Shown piece by piece: positions 15,793-24,349 of a stretch of DNA of 64,000 bases; position 1 is the stretch's first letter; every line of letters starts with the position of its first letter. Under the pieces are notes generated by a model that was given only the letters and a program-made list of their open reading frames with translations, did not search any database and was not told where the DNA came from. Where the stretch lies: positions 1-64,000 of the forward strand of contig CALGAW010000049.1 of assembly GCA_937959115.1 (NCBI GenBank), given 5' to 3'. The stretch comes from an uncultured Saprospiraceae bacterium (GTDB taxonomy: Bacteria > Bacteroidota > Bacteroidia > Chitinophagales > Saprospiraceae). The position numbers and the translations under genes were made by a program.

Positions 15793-17229
15793 TTAATTGT
15801 TTGTTACAAATTCTGTTATCGTTTTTTGGCTAAAAGCCAATAATCGTGACTCGTCAAAGGGTTTCGCCATCAACTGTATTCCATAAGGCAAGCCATTCGA
15901 GTGCACAGCCAAGGGTAAAGTGATGGCTGGTAGCCCTGCTAAATTAGCTGGTACCGTATAGATATCCGACAGATACATCGCTACTGGATCATTCACCTGC
16001 TGGCCCAAACGGAATGCAGTTGTCGGTGTCGTCGGCATCACTACAAAATCATACGTTTCAAAAAGTGTTTCAAACCGTTGTTTGATCGCTCCTCGAATCT
16101 TCTGTGCCTTACCATAGTACTCGTCATAATAACCTGCACTCAACACATAAGTCCCTAGCATAATACGCTGCTTCACTTCCTTCCCAAATCCTTCTGATCG
16201 AGACTTAGAGTATACTTCTTCAAAATTTTGAGCCGCTTCACTTCGCTGTCCAAATCTAACACCGTCATAACGCGACAAATTACTTGATGCTTCAGCTGTT
16301 GTTAGCACATAATAAGTTGGTATCAGGTAATCCATCAAATCAAAATCCACGGCCTCTACCTGATGTCCTTCTATCTTCCACTTCTCAACCAGATCGATCG
16401 ACTCTTGTTTGATTTCAGAATCTAGGCGATCATTTTTGAATGCTTCCTCGAAATAAGCAATCTTCGCTTTTCCTTCAAAAGACAACGTATTGCTATATGC
16501 CTCCACGGCTTCAGTGCTTACGGTGCTATCATGATCATCTACACCTGCCATCACCTCCAACATTAGGGCAATGTCCTCTACAGATGTTGCCAAGACACCA
16601 ATTTGCTCAAAAGAGGACGCATAAGCGATTAACCCATGTCTTGAGATTCGTCCGTAGCTAGGTTTGAAACCAATCACACCACAGAATGCTGCTGGCTGTC
16701 TTACGGAGCCACCAGTGTCTGTTCCTAGAGCGGTTAAGCAGCAACCTGTTTGCACTGCTACGGCACTTGCACCTGAAGAACCACCAGGCACGTGTTCTGG
16801 ATTTGTCCCATTGAGGGTGGGTCCGTGTGCTGAGTGCTCATTCGTGGAGCCCATTCCAAACTCATCGCAGTTGACTCTTCCAATGATAATAGCATCTTCA
16901 TTTACCAATCGCTCGACAGCAGTTGCGGAATACAATGATTTGAAATTGCTCAATATTTTTGAAGCTGCGTTTATCTCATGGTCTTTATAGCAGATCACAT
17001 CTTTTACAGCGGTGACCATTCCGAAGAGCTTTCCAACGGATGTGGGGTCACTCGCATATTTTTTATCGAGTTCACTCGCTTTTGCCAATGCCTCGTCCGT
17101 GTATACTTCAACAAATGCATTCAAATGTTGCTGTTCCTCGATTTGCTTTAAGTAGTGGGTTACTAGTTCCTTACAGGAAGTCGTTCCCTTGTTTAGAGCA
17201 GAGATTATATTTGAGTGACATGTATACAC
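15793..17229 (-). CDS. gatA: Asp-tRNA(Asn)/Glu-tRNA(Gln) amidotransferase subunit A
   Basis: The glutaminase subunit of GatCAB, which supplies ammonia to convert Glu-tRNA(Gln) or Asp-tRNA(Asn). The amidase Ser-cisSer-Lys triad is complete with the family spacing (75 and 99 residues from Lys): Lys76 in TAVKDV, Ser151 in GGSSGAS and Ser175 in GTDTGGSVRQPA. No ATG is available near the N-terminus. I choose GTG at 17229, giving 478 residues and the usual distance to TTSC. The TTG at 17256 lies inside the -7 promoter box and so cannot be the start. gatB and gatC are not in the window. Confidence 0.93.
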   Translation of the reverse strand: MYTCHSNIISALNKGTTSCKELVTHYLKQIEEQQHLNAFVEVYTDEALAKASELDKKYASDPTSVGKLFGMVTAVKDVICYKDHEINAASKILSNFKSLYSATAVERLVNEDAIIIGRVNCDEFGMGSTNEHSAHGPTLNGTNPEHVPGGSSGASAVAVQTGCCLTALGTDTGGSVRQPAAFCGVIGFKPSYGRISRHGLIAYASSFEQIGVLATSVEDIALMLEVMAGVDDHDSTVSTEAVEAYSNTLSFEGKAKIAYFEEAFKNDRLDSEIKQESIDLVEKWKIEGHQVEAVDFDLMDYLIPTYYVLTTAEASSNLSRYDGVRFGQRSEAAQNFEEVYSKSRSEGFGKEVKQRIMLGTYVLSAGYYDEYYGKAQKIRGAIKQRFETLFETYDFVVMPTTPTTAFRLGQQVNDPVAMYLSDIYTVPANLAGLPAITLPLAVHSNGLPYGIQLMAKPFDESRLLAFSQKTITEFVTNN

Positions 17230-17253
17230 AATAGTATTTTCTTTAAGCGCCGG

Positions 17254-17261
17254 CAAAAGTA
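17254..17261 (-). promoter_or_regulatory. -7 promoter box of gatA
   Basis: Minus-strand TACTTTTG (17261-17254) is an exact TAnnTTTG match, 24 bases before the GTG start. It decides the gatA start because an apparent upstream TTG codon is part of this box and would not be transcribed. No good -33 TTTG is seen. Confidence 0.5.
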
Positions 17262-17737
17262 TAATATTTTTTCAATATCCCTTTTGGCTTTTATATATTT
17301 TTAATTATTGGATTGGTATAATGGATATCCAAATTTAATTTTGAATATTAGAGGCTGGCAATATGTTCTTTGATTGATTCAAAATCATTGTCAAATTAAT
17401 TTTTTTAAGCTTATTTTGATGCCCATATAATTCTGTTGTTCACCAAAAATTATTGTTTTATTTTGCGGTTTATCCTTATAAAGATACAACTTTACTAACA
17501 AACCGTTGAAAGTTATTAACATCGTGTTAACAACTACCAAGCCAAAAAGGTTCCAATGAGGTCTATTTTTTTTGTTTAAAAAAAGTTATCCTTTTTGGAA
17601 TATGGTCTAAATTTGAAAAAAACTTGTATTAAACAAAACACCTGTCCAACTAGAATTAAAGCACTTTTCTCAATAGCAGTTCCATTATCATTTGAGAAAT
17701 CAAACTAAATCTCTTGAATTGGTAACAATAAATTAAG
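17262..17737. other. Long AT-rich divergent intergenic region
   Basis: About 475 bases between divergent gatA and guaB without any coding frame. It is strongly AT-rich with many T and A runs. I see no riboswitch-like conserved core, terminator or tandem repeat. It probably holds control sites for both housekeeping genes. Confidence 0.4.
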
Positions 17738-17766
17738 ATTGAATGCCTTGTTTTTTCTTAACTTTG
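17738..17766 (+). promoter_or_regulatory. guaB promoter, start codon nearly at the -7 box
   Basis: ATTG at 17738-17741, a 17-base spacer and TAACTTTG at 17759-17766 (perfect TAnnTTTG). The ATG at 17770 follows after three bases, so the predicted mRNA would start at or next to the AUG and be leaderless. Confidence 0.5.
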
Positions 17767-17769
17767 CAA

Positions 17770-19245
17770 ATGGAACACAAGAAAAACAGCAAATTTATAG
17801 GTGAGGGCCTGACGTTTGACGACGTATTACTTGTACCCGCCTACTCTAATATCCTTCCAAGGGAAGTAGATACCACCACAAAGCTAACTCGAAACATCAA
17901 ACTCAACGTGCCTATTGTATCGGCTGCAATGGATACCGTGACGGACTTCCGCCTAGCAATTGCTATCGCAAGGCAAGGAGGTATTGGTATTGTGCACAAG
18001 AACATGAGTATTGCCGAGCAGGCTGAAGAAATCAGAAGAGTAAAACGGTCTGAAAGTGGTATGATCCTGGATCCAGTCACGCTAACGCAAGAGGCAACAC
18101 TAGCCGAGGCTTTAGCTAATATGAAACGCCACAAAATCGGAGGTATTCCCATTATAGATGAAAAAGGGTTGTTGGTCGGCATTCTAACTAATAGAGACTT
18201 GCGCTTCGAAACGGACCTTACTAAACGTGTTTCGTCTATTATGACTTCAGAAAATCTAATCTCTGCACCAGAAGGGACAACCCTTGACCAAGCAAGAGAA
18301 ATACTGAAACGCCATAAGATTGAAAAACTGCCCGTTGTAGATAATAGTAACCACTTAGTTGGGTTAATTACTTATAAAGACTTGATGAAACTGATCAATT
18401 ATCCAAACGCTTGTAAGGATTCTTTTGGTAGATTGGTTGTCGGTGGAGCCGTTGGTGTTACAAAAGATATGGATGAACGAATTGACGCAATGGTAAAAGT
18501 TGGTGTTGATGTGATCTGCATTGATACGGCACATGGTCATTCAAAAGGCGTTTTAGATGCCGTCAAGCGAGCCAGAAAACTATACCCTAACCTTGACATT
18601 ATTGGCGGAAACGTAGCAACAGGAGACGGAGCAAAGGCATTGGTAGATGCAGGAGTAGATGGTGTAAAGGTTGGTATTGGTCCGGGAAGTATCTGTACGA
18701 CTCGAATTATTGCTGGTGTTGGTGTCCCTCAGCTCCAAGCTATTTACAACTGTGCTGAAGCTATTAAAGGTACTGGCATACCAGTGATTGGTGATGGCGG
18801 GATTCGGTATACTGGAGATATTCCTAAGGCGATTGCCGCTGGGGCAAGTTGCATAATGGCAGGTTCTCTGTTCGCTGGTGTAGAAGAATCTCCTGGAGAG
18901 ACCATCATCTACAATGGTAGAAAGTTTAAGACCTATCGTGGTATGGGTTCACTTGGTGCAATGAAACGCGGATCGAAAGATCGCTATTTTCAGGATGTGG
19001 AGGATGATGTCAAAAAACTAGTACCTGAAGGAATTGAAGGACGGGTGCCTTACAAGGGAACGCTTGAAGAAGTAATGGTGCAGTATGTTGGCGGATTGCG
19101 CTCTAGTATGGGATATTGTGGTGCAGCAACCATTTCCGCATTACAGCAAGCACAGTTTATGCGTATGACGGCTGCGGGGATTCACGAAAGCCACCCGCAT
19201 GATGTCAATATTACGCATGAAGCACCTAATTACTCTAGAAAATAA
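17770..19245 (+). CDS. guaB: Inosine-5'-monophosphate dehydrogenase
   Basis: A 491-residue IMPDH that makes XMP from IMP with NAD, the committed step to GMP. It begins [20 protein letters not shown], has two CBS domains inserted at about 90-205 ([40 protein letters not shown]), and the catalytic loop [15 protein letters not shown] with the thioimidate Cys. The flap RYFQDV and C-terminal [14 protein letters not shown] are conserved. The ATG at 17770 is preferred to one 27 bases upstream, which would lie before the predicted transcription start. A small GxxExxY-like gene follows two bases after the stop. Confidence 0.96.
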   Translation: MEHKKNSKFIGEGLTFDDVLLVPAYSNILPREVDTTTKLTRNIKLNVPIVSAAMDTVTDFRLAIAIARQGGIGIVHKNMSIAEQAEEIRRVKRSESGMILDPVTLTQEATLAEALANMKRHKIGGIPIIDEKGLLVGILTNRDLRFETDLTKRVSSIMTSENLISAPEGTTLDQAREILKRHKIEKLPVVDNSNHLVGLITYKDLMKLINYPNACKDSFGRLVVGGAVGVTKDMDERIDAMVKVGVDVICIDTAHGHSKGVLDAVKRARKLYPNLDIIGGNVATGDGAKALVDAGVDGVKVGIGPGSICTTRIIAGVGVPQLQAIYNCAEAIKGTGIPVIGDGGIRYTGDIPKAIAAGASCIMAGSLFAGVEESPGETIIYNGRKFKTYRGMGSLGAMKRGSKDRYFQDVEDDVKKLVPEGIEGRVPYKGTLEEVMVQYVGGLRSSMGYCGAATISALQQAQFMRMTAAGIHESHPHDVNITHEAPNYSRK

Positions 19246-19247
19246 AT

Positions 19248-19607
19248 ATGACGATGCAACAGTCAAAACTAATTGCCGATTTAGCCTTTATTGTCCACAA
19301 AAAACTAGGATACGGACTTCCCGTCGCCGCATATCAGAATGGGTACTCGATTGTATTGGCACAAAATGGGTATCACCATTCTAGAAATGACAAGGTAGAT
19401 GTGTTCTATGATCAAACCAAGGTAGGAACCCTGACGGCTCATTTTATCATAGATGGTGGAATATTGCTAGAGATCACCAATAAAAAAACAATCAGTAATC
19501 TTGAAATGGTAAAAGCAAAACGGAAACTCATGGCTTTCGGTCTAGAAGAGGGAGTACTTATCAATTTTGAAGCATTACAAGTACAATATAAGCGGATCAC
19601 AATTTAA
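19248..19607 (+). CDS. Divergent GxxExxY-family protein
   Basis: A 119-residue protein resembling the GxxExxY family (PD-(D/E)XK-like fold suspected): IVHKKLGYGLPVAAYQNGYS aligns with the usual 'vHkeLGpGllEsvYe.al', then VDVFYDQTKVGTLTAHFIIDG, LLEITNKKTISNLEMVKAKR and GVLINF. The signature Glu is Val26 here (G-LPV-AA-Y). The body still shows the family's later segments, including ILLEITNKK where an acidic-x-Lys catalytic pair would sit. It starts two bases after the guaB stop and is surely co-transcribed. Function of the family is unknown; the sequence change suggests an altered or lost activity. Confidence 0.7.
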   Translation: MTMQQSKLIADLAFIVHKKLGYGLPVAAYQNGYSIVLAQNGYHHSRNDKVDVFYDQTKVGTLTAHFIIDGGILLEITNKKTISNLEMVKAKRKLMAFGLEEGVLINFEALQVQYKRITI

Positions 19608-19624
19608 CCCGCATTATGCAGGTT
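19606..19624. terminator. Possible bidirectional terminator between convergent genes
   Basis: AACC-C-GCAT-T-ATGC-A-GGTT forms a 19-base near-perfect hairpin directly at the end of the GxxExxY-like gene and before the convergent histidine kinase end. T-rich flanks are weak, so termination strength is uncertain. Confidence 0.35.
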
Positions 19625-19696
19625 TAAGTTTGATCCCAATTCGAACAGTCCGTTTTCTAATGGTAAGAATGACGACTGATTGGAGCCGAAGCACTC

Positions 19697-21469
19697 CTAA
19701 AGACCAACAGTAAATTCGGGTTCTTTTGGAATTTCCACAACAAATTTGGATCCTTTACCAAGCTCAGATTCTACGTAAATTTTACCGCCCATATTATCAA
19801 CAATTTTCCTGCAAATTGCTAAGCCTATACCTGAACCACTGTATTTATTACGAGAATGTAATTGGTTAAATATTCCAAACACCTTATCATGGAACTGTTT
19901 ATCAATGCCGATCCCATTGTCTATAATTTCAAAAACAAATGTGTCTTCTTCCTCATTGCAAAGGATTTCTATTACCGGGTGTGCACCATCGTTCCTAAAT
20001 TTAATTGCGTTGGAAATTAAGTTTTGAAACAATTGAATCATGCCAGTTTTGGTTGCAAAAATAACAGGCAAATCCTGATGGATGATTAACGCGTTCGTTT
20101 CTTTAATTTTCAAGAACAAGTTATTTTTAACAATCGCAAGAATATGCTCTAAATCAGTTTCCACAAAAGCATGTGTATTCAGCCCAGCAGTTGCGTAATC
20201 TAGTAGATCATCTAGCATAAACTGCATTCTCTTAGCTGCAGATTTGATAAATTGAATATACTCAATCGCTTCAGGATCATCTACTAGCTCTTGGCTTTGC
20301 ATCTGAAGCATATCACTAAACTGACTGATGACTCTGAGGGGTTCGCGCATGTCATGTGCAGCGCGGTTGGCAAACTGTTTCAATTCATCATTTAAGTGTT
20401 GAAGCTGTTGGATCAGTTGATTTTTCTTTTCTGCTTCAAACTTTGATCTTAATCCTACAATGGATTTAGTTTGTTCGTTACTGAATAACTCATCTTTTAG
20501 ATTGGTGTATAATTCTAGATAAGTATATGCTTTCTTATATTTTTTGACAAGCAAATAACTATCAGACAAATTCTTGTACGCCTCCATAATTAAAGGTTTG
20601 GCACCAATTCTTTGCGCTACTTTGAGGCTTTTTTCTGAATAGGCTAGTGCACATTCAGATTTCTTTTGATGTAGGTACAGCCTACTTATATTTTTAAGTG
20701 TTTCTGCCTCTCCAGTAGGATCTGTATTGTCTTGAATTTTCAAGCCTTCAAATAAGTATTTTCTTGCCGCCGAAAAATCACCAAGTTTCAAGTAGACCTC
20801 TCCAAGTTTACTATAAGAATATCCTAACGCCAAAGAATCATTTATGTCATTAATGATAAACAAGGCTTCTTCGAGACAATCAATTGCTTTTGAATATTCT
20901 GTATTGGAGGTATAAACCATTGCTGAGTTGTTTAGTGCATAAGCAACTGCTTTTAGGTTATTTGTTTCCTTAGATATTTCAAGTGATCGATTGTAGTAAT
21001 TTAGAGAATCTTCATATTCTTTTTGTTGGTAAAACAGGAAACCTAGGTTATTGTATGCAGAAGCAATTAAGACTTTTTCACTATTGTCAATTCCAATATT
21101 AAGACATCTAAAAAAGTATTTTGATGCTTTTGTAAAATCACCTTGATAACAGTAAACAATTCCGATGTTTGAATAGGTGCCAGCGAGCTTGGTGTCGTCT
21201 AGATCATCGATTGGCTTATAATACTCTATGATTCGCTCGAAATAGCTGATTGCTTTTTCGTAATGCCCAACATTCTTCTCAATAGTTCCAAGCAGTGTGC
21301 ACATAGAACAACAGATATCGGTGTTCTTTTCCTTAACTGCTTTGTTAAGTGTTTCTACCGCAATTTGCTTTGCTTTTGAGCGTTCACTTTTATAAATTGC
21401 CCAAGCAGCACCAGCATAATATTCCAGATTAGCCTCCTTAGCTCCCAACTTGGAATTTAGCATATTCAT
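19697..21469 (-). CDS. Soluble TPR-sensor histidine kinase
   Basis: A 590-residue kinase without membrane segments. Residues about 55-330 hold roughly seven TPR units (for example AGTYSNIGIVYCYQGDFTKA, ASAYNNLGFLFYQQKEYEDS). A coiled coil (340-365) leads to the HisKA site AAHDMREPLRVI with His372 and a HATPase_c domain: N box FQNLISNAIKFRN, G1 IDNGIGID, F box VFGIFNQLH and G2 GSGIGLAICRKI. TPRs in such kinases sense a protein or peptide partner in the cytosol. No response regulator gene is adjacent, so the partner is unknown. The start may be at 21469 or at the Met two codons later. Confidence 0.9.
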   Translation of the reverse strand: MNMLNSKLGAKEANLEYYAGAAWAIYKSERSKAKQIAVETLNKAVKEKNTDICCSMCTLLGTIEKNVGHYEKAISYFERIIEYYKPIDDLDDTKLAGTYSNIGIVYCYQGDFTKASKYFFRCLNIGIDNSEKVLIASAYNNLGFLFYQQKEYEDSLNYYNRSLEISKETNNLKAVAYALNNSAMVYTSNTEYSKAIDCLEEALFIINDINDSLALGYSYSKLGEVYLKLGDFSAARKYLFEGLKIQDNTDPTGEAETLKNISRLYLHQKKSECALAYSEKSLKVAQRIGAKPLIMEAYKNLSDSYLLVKKYKKAYTYLELYTNLKDELFSNEQTKSIVGLRSKFEAEKKNQLIQQLQHLNDELKQFANRAAHDMREPLRVISQFSDMLQMQSQELVDDPEAIEYIQFIKSAAKRMQFMLDDLLDYATAGLNTHAFVETDLEHILAIVKNNLFLKIKETNALIIHQDLPVIFATKTGMIQLFQNLISNAIKFRNDGAHPVIEILCNEEEDTFVFEIIDNGIGIDKQFHDKVFGIFNQLHSRNKYSGSGIGLAICRKIVDNMGGKIYVESELGKGSKFVVEIPKEPEFTVGL

Positions 21470-21553
21470 TTGAGTTTTTGGATTTATACGAAAAAAAACA
21501 AAAAATGTTTCTTTAAGGTATTCAATATGTTGGGGACACTTCTGCTATTTGCT

Positions 21554-21561
21554 CAAATATA
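21554..21561 (-). promoter_or_regulatory. -7 promoter box for the TPR histidine kinase
   Basis: Minus-strand TATATTTG is an exact TAnnTTTG match, 84 bases before the kinase ATG. The same 8-mer recurs before three other genes of the window. A -33 TTTG lies only 11 bases further upstream, too close for the usual spacing. Confidence 0.4.
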
Positions 21562-21593
21562 ATCAATTAAAACAAATTTTATAAATATCATTA

Positions 21594-22472
21594 TTACACA
21601 TTTGTATTTCGCTCAATATAGTCAATTATCTTACCTGCAATATCAATTTTTGTAGCATTTTCTATTCCTTCAAGTCCAGGAGAGGCATTTACCTCCATGA
21701 TTAATGGGCCTCTTTTAGATTGGAGCATATCTACACCTGCAATGCCAAGCCCCATCACTTCAGCTGCCTTTAGCGCTGTGGCCTCTTCTTCACTAGAGAG
21801 CTTTATCACTTCAGCGATTCCTCCTCTGTGAAGGTTGGATCTAAATTCTCCTTTCCTTGCTTTCCGTCTCATGGCACCTACCACAACGCCATCTACAATA
21901 AAGGCGCGGATATCGCAACCAGACGCCTCCTTGATAAATTCTTGCACAATAATCCTTGCTCTTAACTGATTAAAGGCATCTATTACAGATTCTGCAGCAT
22001 TCTTGCTTTCAGTTAGCACCACGCCCAACCCTTGCGTGCCTTCTAGTAGCTTAATCACCAAAGGCACATCACCGACATACGGAATGAGATCTTCGATTCC
22101 CCGTGGATAATTGGAAAAAACAGTCTTTGGCAATCCGAGACCAGACATCGAGAGCAGCTGTAAACTCCTTAGTTTATCCCTAGAACGCAATAAGGCTTCT
22201 GATCCCGTCGCAGTAAACACATTCATCATTTCAAACTGTCGAATTACTGCTGCTCCATAAAATGTAACCGAGGCGCCAATCCTAGGAACAACAGCATGCA
22301 CGTTTTCTAAGATCGTATTGCGATAACCAATTTGAGGTTTGTTTTTTGCAATGGCAATATTACACATTAAGTGATCAATAACCCGCACAGAGTGACCGCG
22401 AAGTCTGCCTGCTTCTACCAATCTCATAGTAGAGTACAAGCTCGCTTTTCTAGATAAGATTAAGAGGTTCAT
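21594..22472 (-). CDS. rimK: RimK-type ATP-grasp amino-acid ligase
   Basis: A 292-residue ATP-grasp ligase very close to RimK, which adds glutamates to the C-terminus of ribosomal protein S6. It has the N-terminal [20 protein letters not shown], the [18 protein letters not shown] segment, the ATP loop [32 protein letters not shown] and the metal-binding [14 protein letters not shown]. Length is normal. It follows an aspartoacylase-like zinc hydrolase by six bases, a pairing that also occurs in other bacteria and suggests that ligase and hydrolase act on the same modification. Confidence 0.93.
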   Translation of the reverse strand: MNLLILSRKASLYSTMRLVEAGRLRGHSVRVIDHLMCNIAIAKNKPQIGYRNTILENVHAVVPRIGASVTFYGAAVIRQFEMMNVFTATGSEALLRSRDKLRSLQLLSMSGLGLPKTVFSNYPRGIEDLIPYVGDVPLVIKLLEGTQGLGVVLTESKNAAESVIDAFNQLRARIIVQEFIKEASGCDIRAFIVDGVVVGAMRRKARKGEFRSNLHRGGIAEVIKLSSEEEATALKAAEVMGLGIAGVDMLQSKRGPLIMEVNASPGLEGIENATKIDIAGKIIDYIERNTNV

Positions 22473-22478
22473 GGCATT

Positions 22479-23441
22479 TTAAATTAAATCAACTATTTCT
22501 TCATTATAACCGATATGAAACAAGGCGTCTCCTTGATTCACTACAGGAGCATTGTTATGCCCAAATAACTTTCCATTACATGAAGCAGGCACATCTACCG
22601 TCCATTGGCCATATGGGTCATTAATAACTCCGATGATTTCTCCTTCTTCTACTGAGTCCCCCGACTGTCGAATCCATTGAAACATTCCTGACCGAGTCGC
22701 ACGTATCCACTTTTTACGATTGAAAATAATGGCTTGATTTGGCTTCGGAGCTTCATTAATCATTCCAGCTGAATACATAATCCGTTTTAATCCGTTTATT
22801 CCTTCATTAATAGAAAACGGATCGAGCCGAAGCGATTGGCCACCTTCAAACACAATGATAGGGATGTCCATTTCCCCTGCTTCTCTTCTCAATGAACCCG
22901 CTAATCTCTTTGAAGGTATCAAGAAAGGAGGTGCAAAGGTTCTCGCCAAATCGATGGCCTTTATATCTTCTGGAGAGTACCGGATTTGAGGATAATTGTA
23001 TCGACTAGCACCACCCGTGTGGAAGTCAATGCCAAAATCAACGGCCGGCAATACTTTTTTGGAGATTGCATATGCCACTCTAGATGCCAGTGACCCTCTT
23101 TTTGTGCCTGGGAAGCTTCTGTTTACATCTTTCCCATCAGGAAGGTCTCTTGAAAAGTTTAGAAAACCATAAATGTTGACAATTGGAATGGCGATGATAC
23201 TGCCACGCTTAATTCCTTTAAACAGTCCAGATTCAATTGATTTTCGAACAATCTCAATACCGTTAATCTCATCACCGTGCACACCTCCTAGAATAAGAAT
23301 TTTAGGCCCTGGTTGCTGACTTCTGTATACATGTATCTGGATATTTATTTTAGTTCCTGAATGTAACCTAGCAACATTCATCTGAACTATTTTTTGTTCC
23401 CCAGGTAAAATAGTGGTTTTATTAATTGTAAAATCATTCAT
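22479..23441 (-). CDS. Succinylglutamate desuccinylase/aspartoacylase-family zinc hydrolase
   Basis: A 320-residue M14-like zinc hydrolase. The metal motif is in LGGVHGDEINGIEI (His and Glu, HxxE), the second His is in GIDFHTGGASRYNYP, and the catalytic Glu is in IVFEGGQS. Arg-rich substrate-binding DVNRSFPG is also typical. The C-terminal half (about 225-320) is a beta-rich domain like that of AspA/AstE proteins (SGMFQWIRQSGDSVEEGEII). Upstream of rimK in one operon; such enzymes may remove amino acids that RimK adds, or supply a substrate. That is inference from the pair, not shown by sequence. Confidence 0.9.
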   Translation of the reverse strand: MNDFTINKTTILPGEQKIVQMNVARLHSGTKINIQIHVYRSQQPGPKILILGGVHGDEINGIEIVRKSIESGLFKGIKRGSIIAIPIVNIYGFLNFSRDLPDGKDVNRSFPGTKRGSLASRVAYAISKKVLPAVDFGIDFHTGGASRYNYPQIRYSPEDIKAIDLARTFAPPFLIPSKRLAGSLRREAGEMDIPIIVFEGGQSLRLDPFSINEGINGLKRIMYSAGMINEAPKPNQAIIFNRKKWIRATRSGMFQWIRQSGDSVEEGEIIGVINDPYGQWTVDVPASCNGKLFGHNNAPVVNQGDALFHIGYNEEIVDLI

Positions 23442-23684
23442 AAATTTAATGTGACATTCAATTTTAGTTGGAAAAATAATATTGCCCTGTTGTAACTGAT
23501 TATTGGTAAGATTCTTGTAATTTCACGTTAATAGAACAATTATTATTCCCAACAATACAAAATAAATTAAATCATTTAAATCGAAATTCCATAAATAAAA
23601 TACAATTGATGGAAATACTTTCGATTTTTAAACGATAATAAGTCCAATAAGTTATCTTATTGTGTAGTAACTATAGTTCGATAG

Positions 23685-24269
23685 ATGAAACTTAACATTG
23701 ACATTGCTTGCCCAAGTAAACCAGAATGGCTAGAAGCTGTAATGGGAGATTTCAACTCTTTCTTACAAGATCATGCTGATTGTGAACGTAAAGCATCAGC
23801 TATGGCGATGAGTTTTGTTGCAAAATATCCCGACAGAAAAGAAATTCTTCCGGAGTTAATCGAAACCGCAGTTGAGGAATTGGAGCACTTTCAGCAAGTG
23901 TACCAACTCATGGAAAAGAGAAATGTTCCGTTGCCTTCTAGTATGGGAAAAGATATTTATGTTACTAATATAATACAGGCTTGTCGCTCAAGTAGAGAAG
24001 AACGTTTTCTTGACAGGTTGCTTGTCGCTTCTGTAGTAGAAACAAGGGGAGCAGAACGTTTTCGTCTTGTTTCTGAAGCCTTAAAAGAAGAGGAATTAAA
24101 GCGATTCTACAAAACACTTTGGGTGTCTGAAGCAAAGCATGGTCATATTTTTGTTAAGATGGCACTCAACTATTTTGACAAAATTACCGTCTATAAAAGA
24201 CTGGACTATTTTATTGAAAAAGAAGCTGAAGTAATAAATGCCCTAGAAATAAAGGCTGCACTGCATTAG
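23685..24269 (+). CDS. miaE: tRNA-(ms2io6A37) hydroxylase
   Basis: A 194-residue non-haem di-iron enzyme that hydroxylates the isopentenyl group of ms2i6A37 in tRNA. The ferritin-like ligand set is visible: Glu in HADCERKASAMAMSF, VEELEHFQQVY (ExxH), VVETRGAERFRLV and WVSEAKHGHIFVKM (second ExxH). Oxygen is required for the reaction, so an aerobic life style fits. It is monocistronic, with a 240-base AT-rich upstream region in which no consensus promoter box is clear. miaA and miaB are not in the window. Confidence 0.93.
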   Translation: MKLNIDIACPSKPEWLEAVMGDFNSFLQDHADCERKASAMAMSFVAKYPDRKEILPELIETAVEELEHFQQVYQLMEKRNVPLPSSMGKDIYVTNIIQACRSSREERFLDRLLVASVVETRGAERFRLVSEALKEEELKRFYKTLWVSEAKHGHIFVKMALNYFDKITVYKRLDYFIEKEAEVINALEIKAALH

Positions 24270-24349
24270 AACTATATTTTTGAAGCACATTTTATGTAAA
24301 TGCAATTAGAATTAATTGACTTTAATCTAACATGTGAAACGAAATTTCA

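Noticed and set aside
17254-17256. TTG as gatA start codon
   Set aside because: It is part of the TACTTTTG promoter box and would lie upstream of the transcript start; GTG at 17229 fits the family length better.
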